Source: Benzoatithermus flavus
Lineage (GTDB): Bacteria; Pseudomonadota; Alphaproteobacteria; Geminicoccales; Geminicoccaceae
Direction: 5' to 3'
DNA length: 64,000 nt
Assembly (NCBI RefSeq): GCF_037908215.1
Contig: NZ_JBBLZC010000020.1
Span: 31,632-95,631, forward strand
The notes beneath the pieces are model-generated. The model saw only the letters and a program-made list of their open reading frames with translations. It had not been told where the DNA came from and did no database searches. The translations under genes and the position numbers were made by a program. This document shows, one piece after another, positions 63,802 to 64,000 of the stretch (position 1 is its first letter; the number at the start of each line of letters is the position of its first letter).

Positions 63802-64000
63802 TCAGGCACTGATCCGCTCGAAGCGGTAGTCCTCGCTCTCCGCGCCGCCGGCGAGATCGAGCACGACCCCGTGCGGCTCGCCCGCCCGCGCCGCCGGCGG
63901 CTCGCCCGCGCTCCGCTCGGGGTGCCGCTGCGGCAGCGGTTCCCTGGCCGGCTCGGGCGCCACCGCCGCGCCCGCAGCCGCCTCGCCGAGCCGGAAGTAG
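63802..64000 (-). CDS. Probable C-terminal tail of another methyl-accepting chemotaxis protein (partial)
   Basis: Only the last 65 codons are in the window. They read YFRLGEAAAGAAVAPEPARE, then a Pro/Arg/Glu-rich stretch and VVLDLAGGAESEDYRFERIS with a final Ala. The FRLG motif followed by a disordered Pro/Ala tail also ends the signalling domain of the PAS receptor at 37485-39395 (FFRLGTTAAP). So this is probably the tail of a receptor whose gene lies to the right. It is 210 bases upstream of cheW on the same strand. The gap holds no gene I can support. Confidence 0.5.
   Translation of the reverse strand, partial: YFRLGEAAAGAAVAPEPAREPLPQRHPERSAGEPPAARAGEPHGVVLDLAGGAESEDYRFERISA

Noticed and set aside
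1..64000. CRISPR array, tRNA/rRNA genes, insertion sequences, integrase or phage genes
   Set aside because: No regularly spaced direct repeats, RNA gene hallmarks, transposase or integrase motifs were seen on either strand. Low-complexity Ala/Pro/Arg stretches belong to linkers of real proteins.

Overview
This window is chromosomal DNA from a GC-rich alphaproteobacterium. The lineage call rests on FlaF and FlbT (alphaproteobacterial flagellin regulators), a MucR/Ros-type regulator, the long alphaproteobacterial form of MotA, and a c-type cytochrome maturation (Ccm, system I) operon. Gene order (a Fis-type HTH gene after fliN, DUF6468-like and MotE-like genes after fliM, DUF1217 next to flbT) suggests a Rhodospirillales/Geminicoccales-like bacterium, but this is an inference and no species can be named. 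Coding density is very high. Many neighbours overlap by 4 bases (ATGA or GTGA), which points to translational coupling. I see no rRNA, tRNA, CRISPR array, insertion sequence or phage gene.

Layout. (1) 1-3335, minus strand: glnD followed by murJ (cut by the window edge). (2) 3586-8731, plus strand: ccmD-E-F-G-H-I. (3) 8900-9340: a single-domain response regulator without its phosphoacceptor Asp. (4) 9474-57527: an almost complete flagellar and chemotaxis island in alternating blocks. The blocks are fliF-fliH-fliN-[Fis HTH]-fliP-fliK-flgD-motA-motB-flgE-flgK-flgL-[ClpP-like] (minus); fliL-fliM-[DUF6468-like]-motE-fliG-[methyltransferase-like] (plus); flgB-flgC-fliE-fliQ-fliJ (minus); a large periplasmic repeat protein (plus); flhA-fliR-flhB-[STAS]-cheY-cheA-mcp-[secreted PDC/Cache]-mcp-cheR-cheD-cheB-cheY (minus); flgI-flgJ-flgN (plus); flaF-flbT-[DUF1217]-sltF (minus); flgF-flgG-flgA-flgH-[secreted FliL-like] (plus); fliI (minus). 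(5) 57608-59740: mucR flanked by two unrecognised genes. (6) 59980-64000, minus: a second chemosensory cluster with the tail of an MCP, cheW, cheB and a hybrid receptor-like/CheZ-like protein.

How it fits together. The island encodes the MS ring (FliF), C ring (FliG/M/N), export gate (FlhA/B, FliP/Q/R), export ATPase complex (FliH/I/J), rod (FlgB/C/F/G, FliE), P and L rings (FlgI/H) with FlgA, hook (FlgD/E, FliK), hook-filament junction (FlgK/L), stator (MotA/B, with FliL and MotE), and a full chemotaxis pathway. Not seen here are flagellin, FliD, FliS, FliO, FliA/FlgM, a full-length FlbD, or a canonical CheZ. The most interesting features are the extra parts: a DNA-binding-only FlbD remnant, a FliM with two CheY-docking-like peptides, a periplasmic peptidoglycan-binding repeat protein, a secreted stand-alone sensor domain between two receptors, a degenerate methyltransferase behind fliG, and a hybrid protein carrying a CheZ-like D-x3-Q motif between two degenerate receptor hairpins. 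Repeated GAATCC/GGATTC boxes sit in several of the intergenic promoter regions and may be a shared control site.
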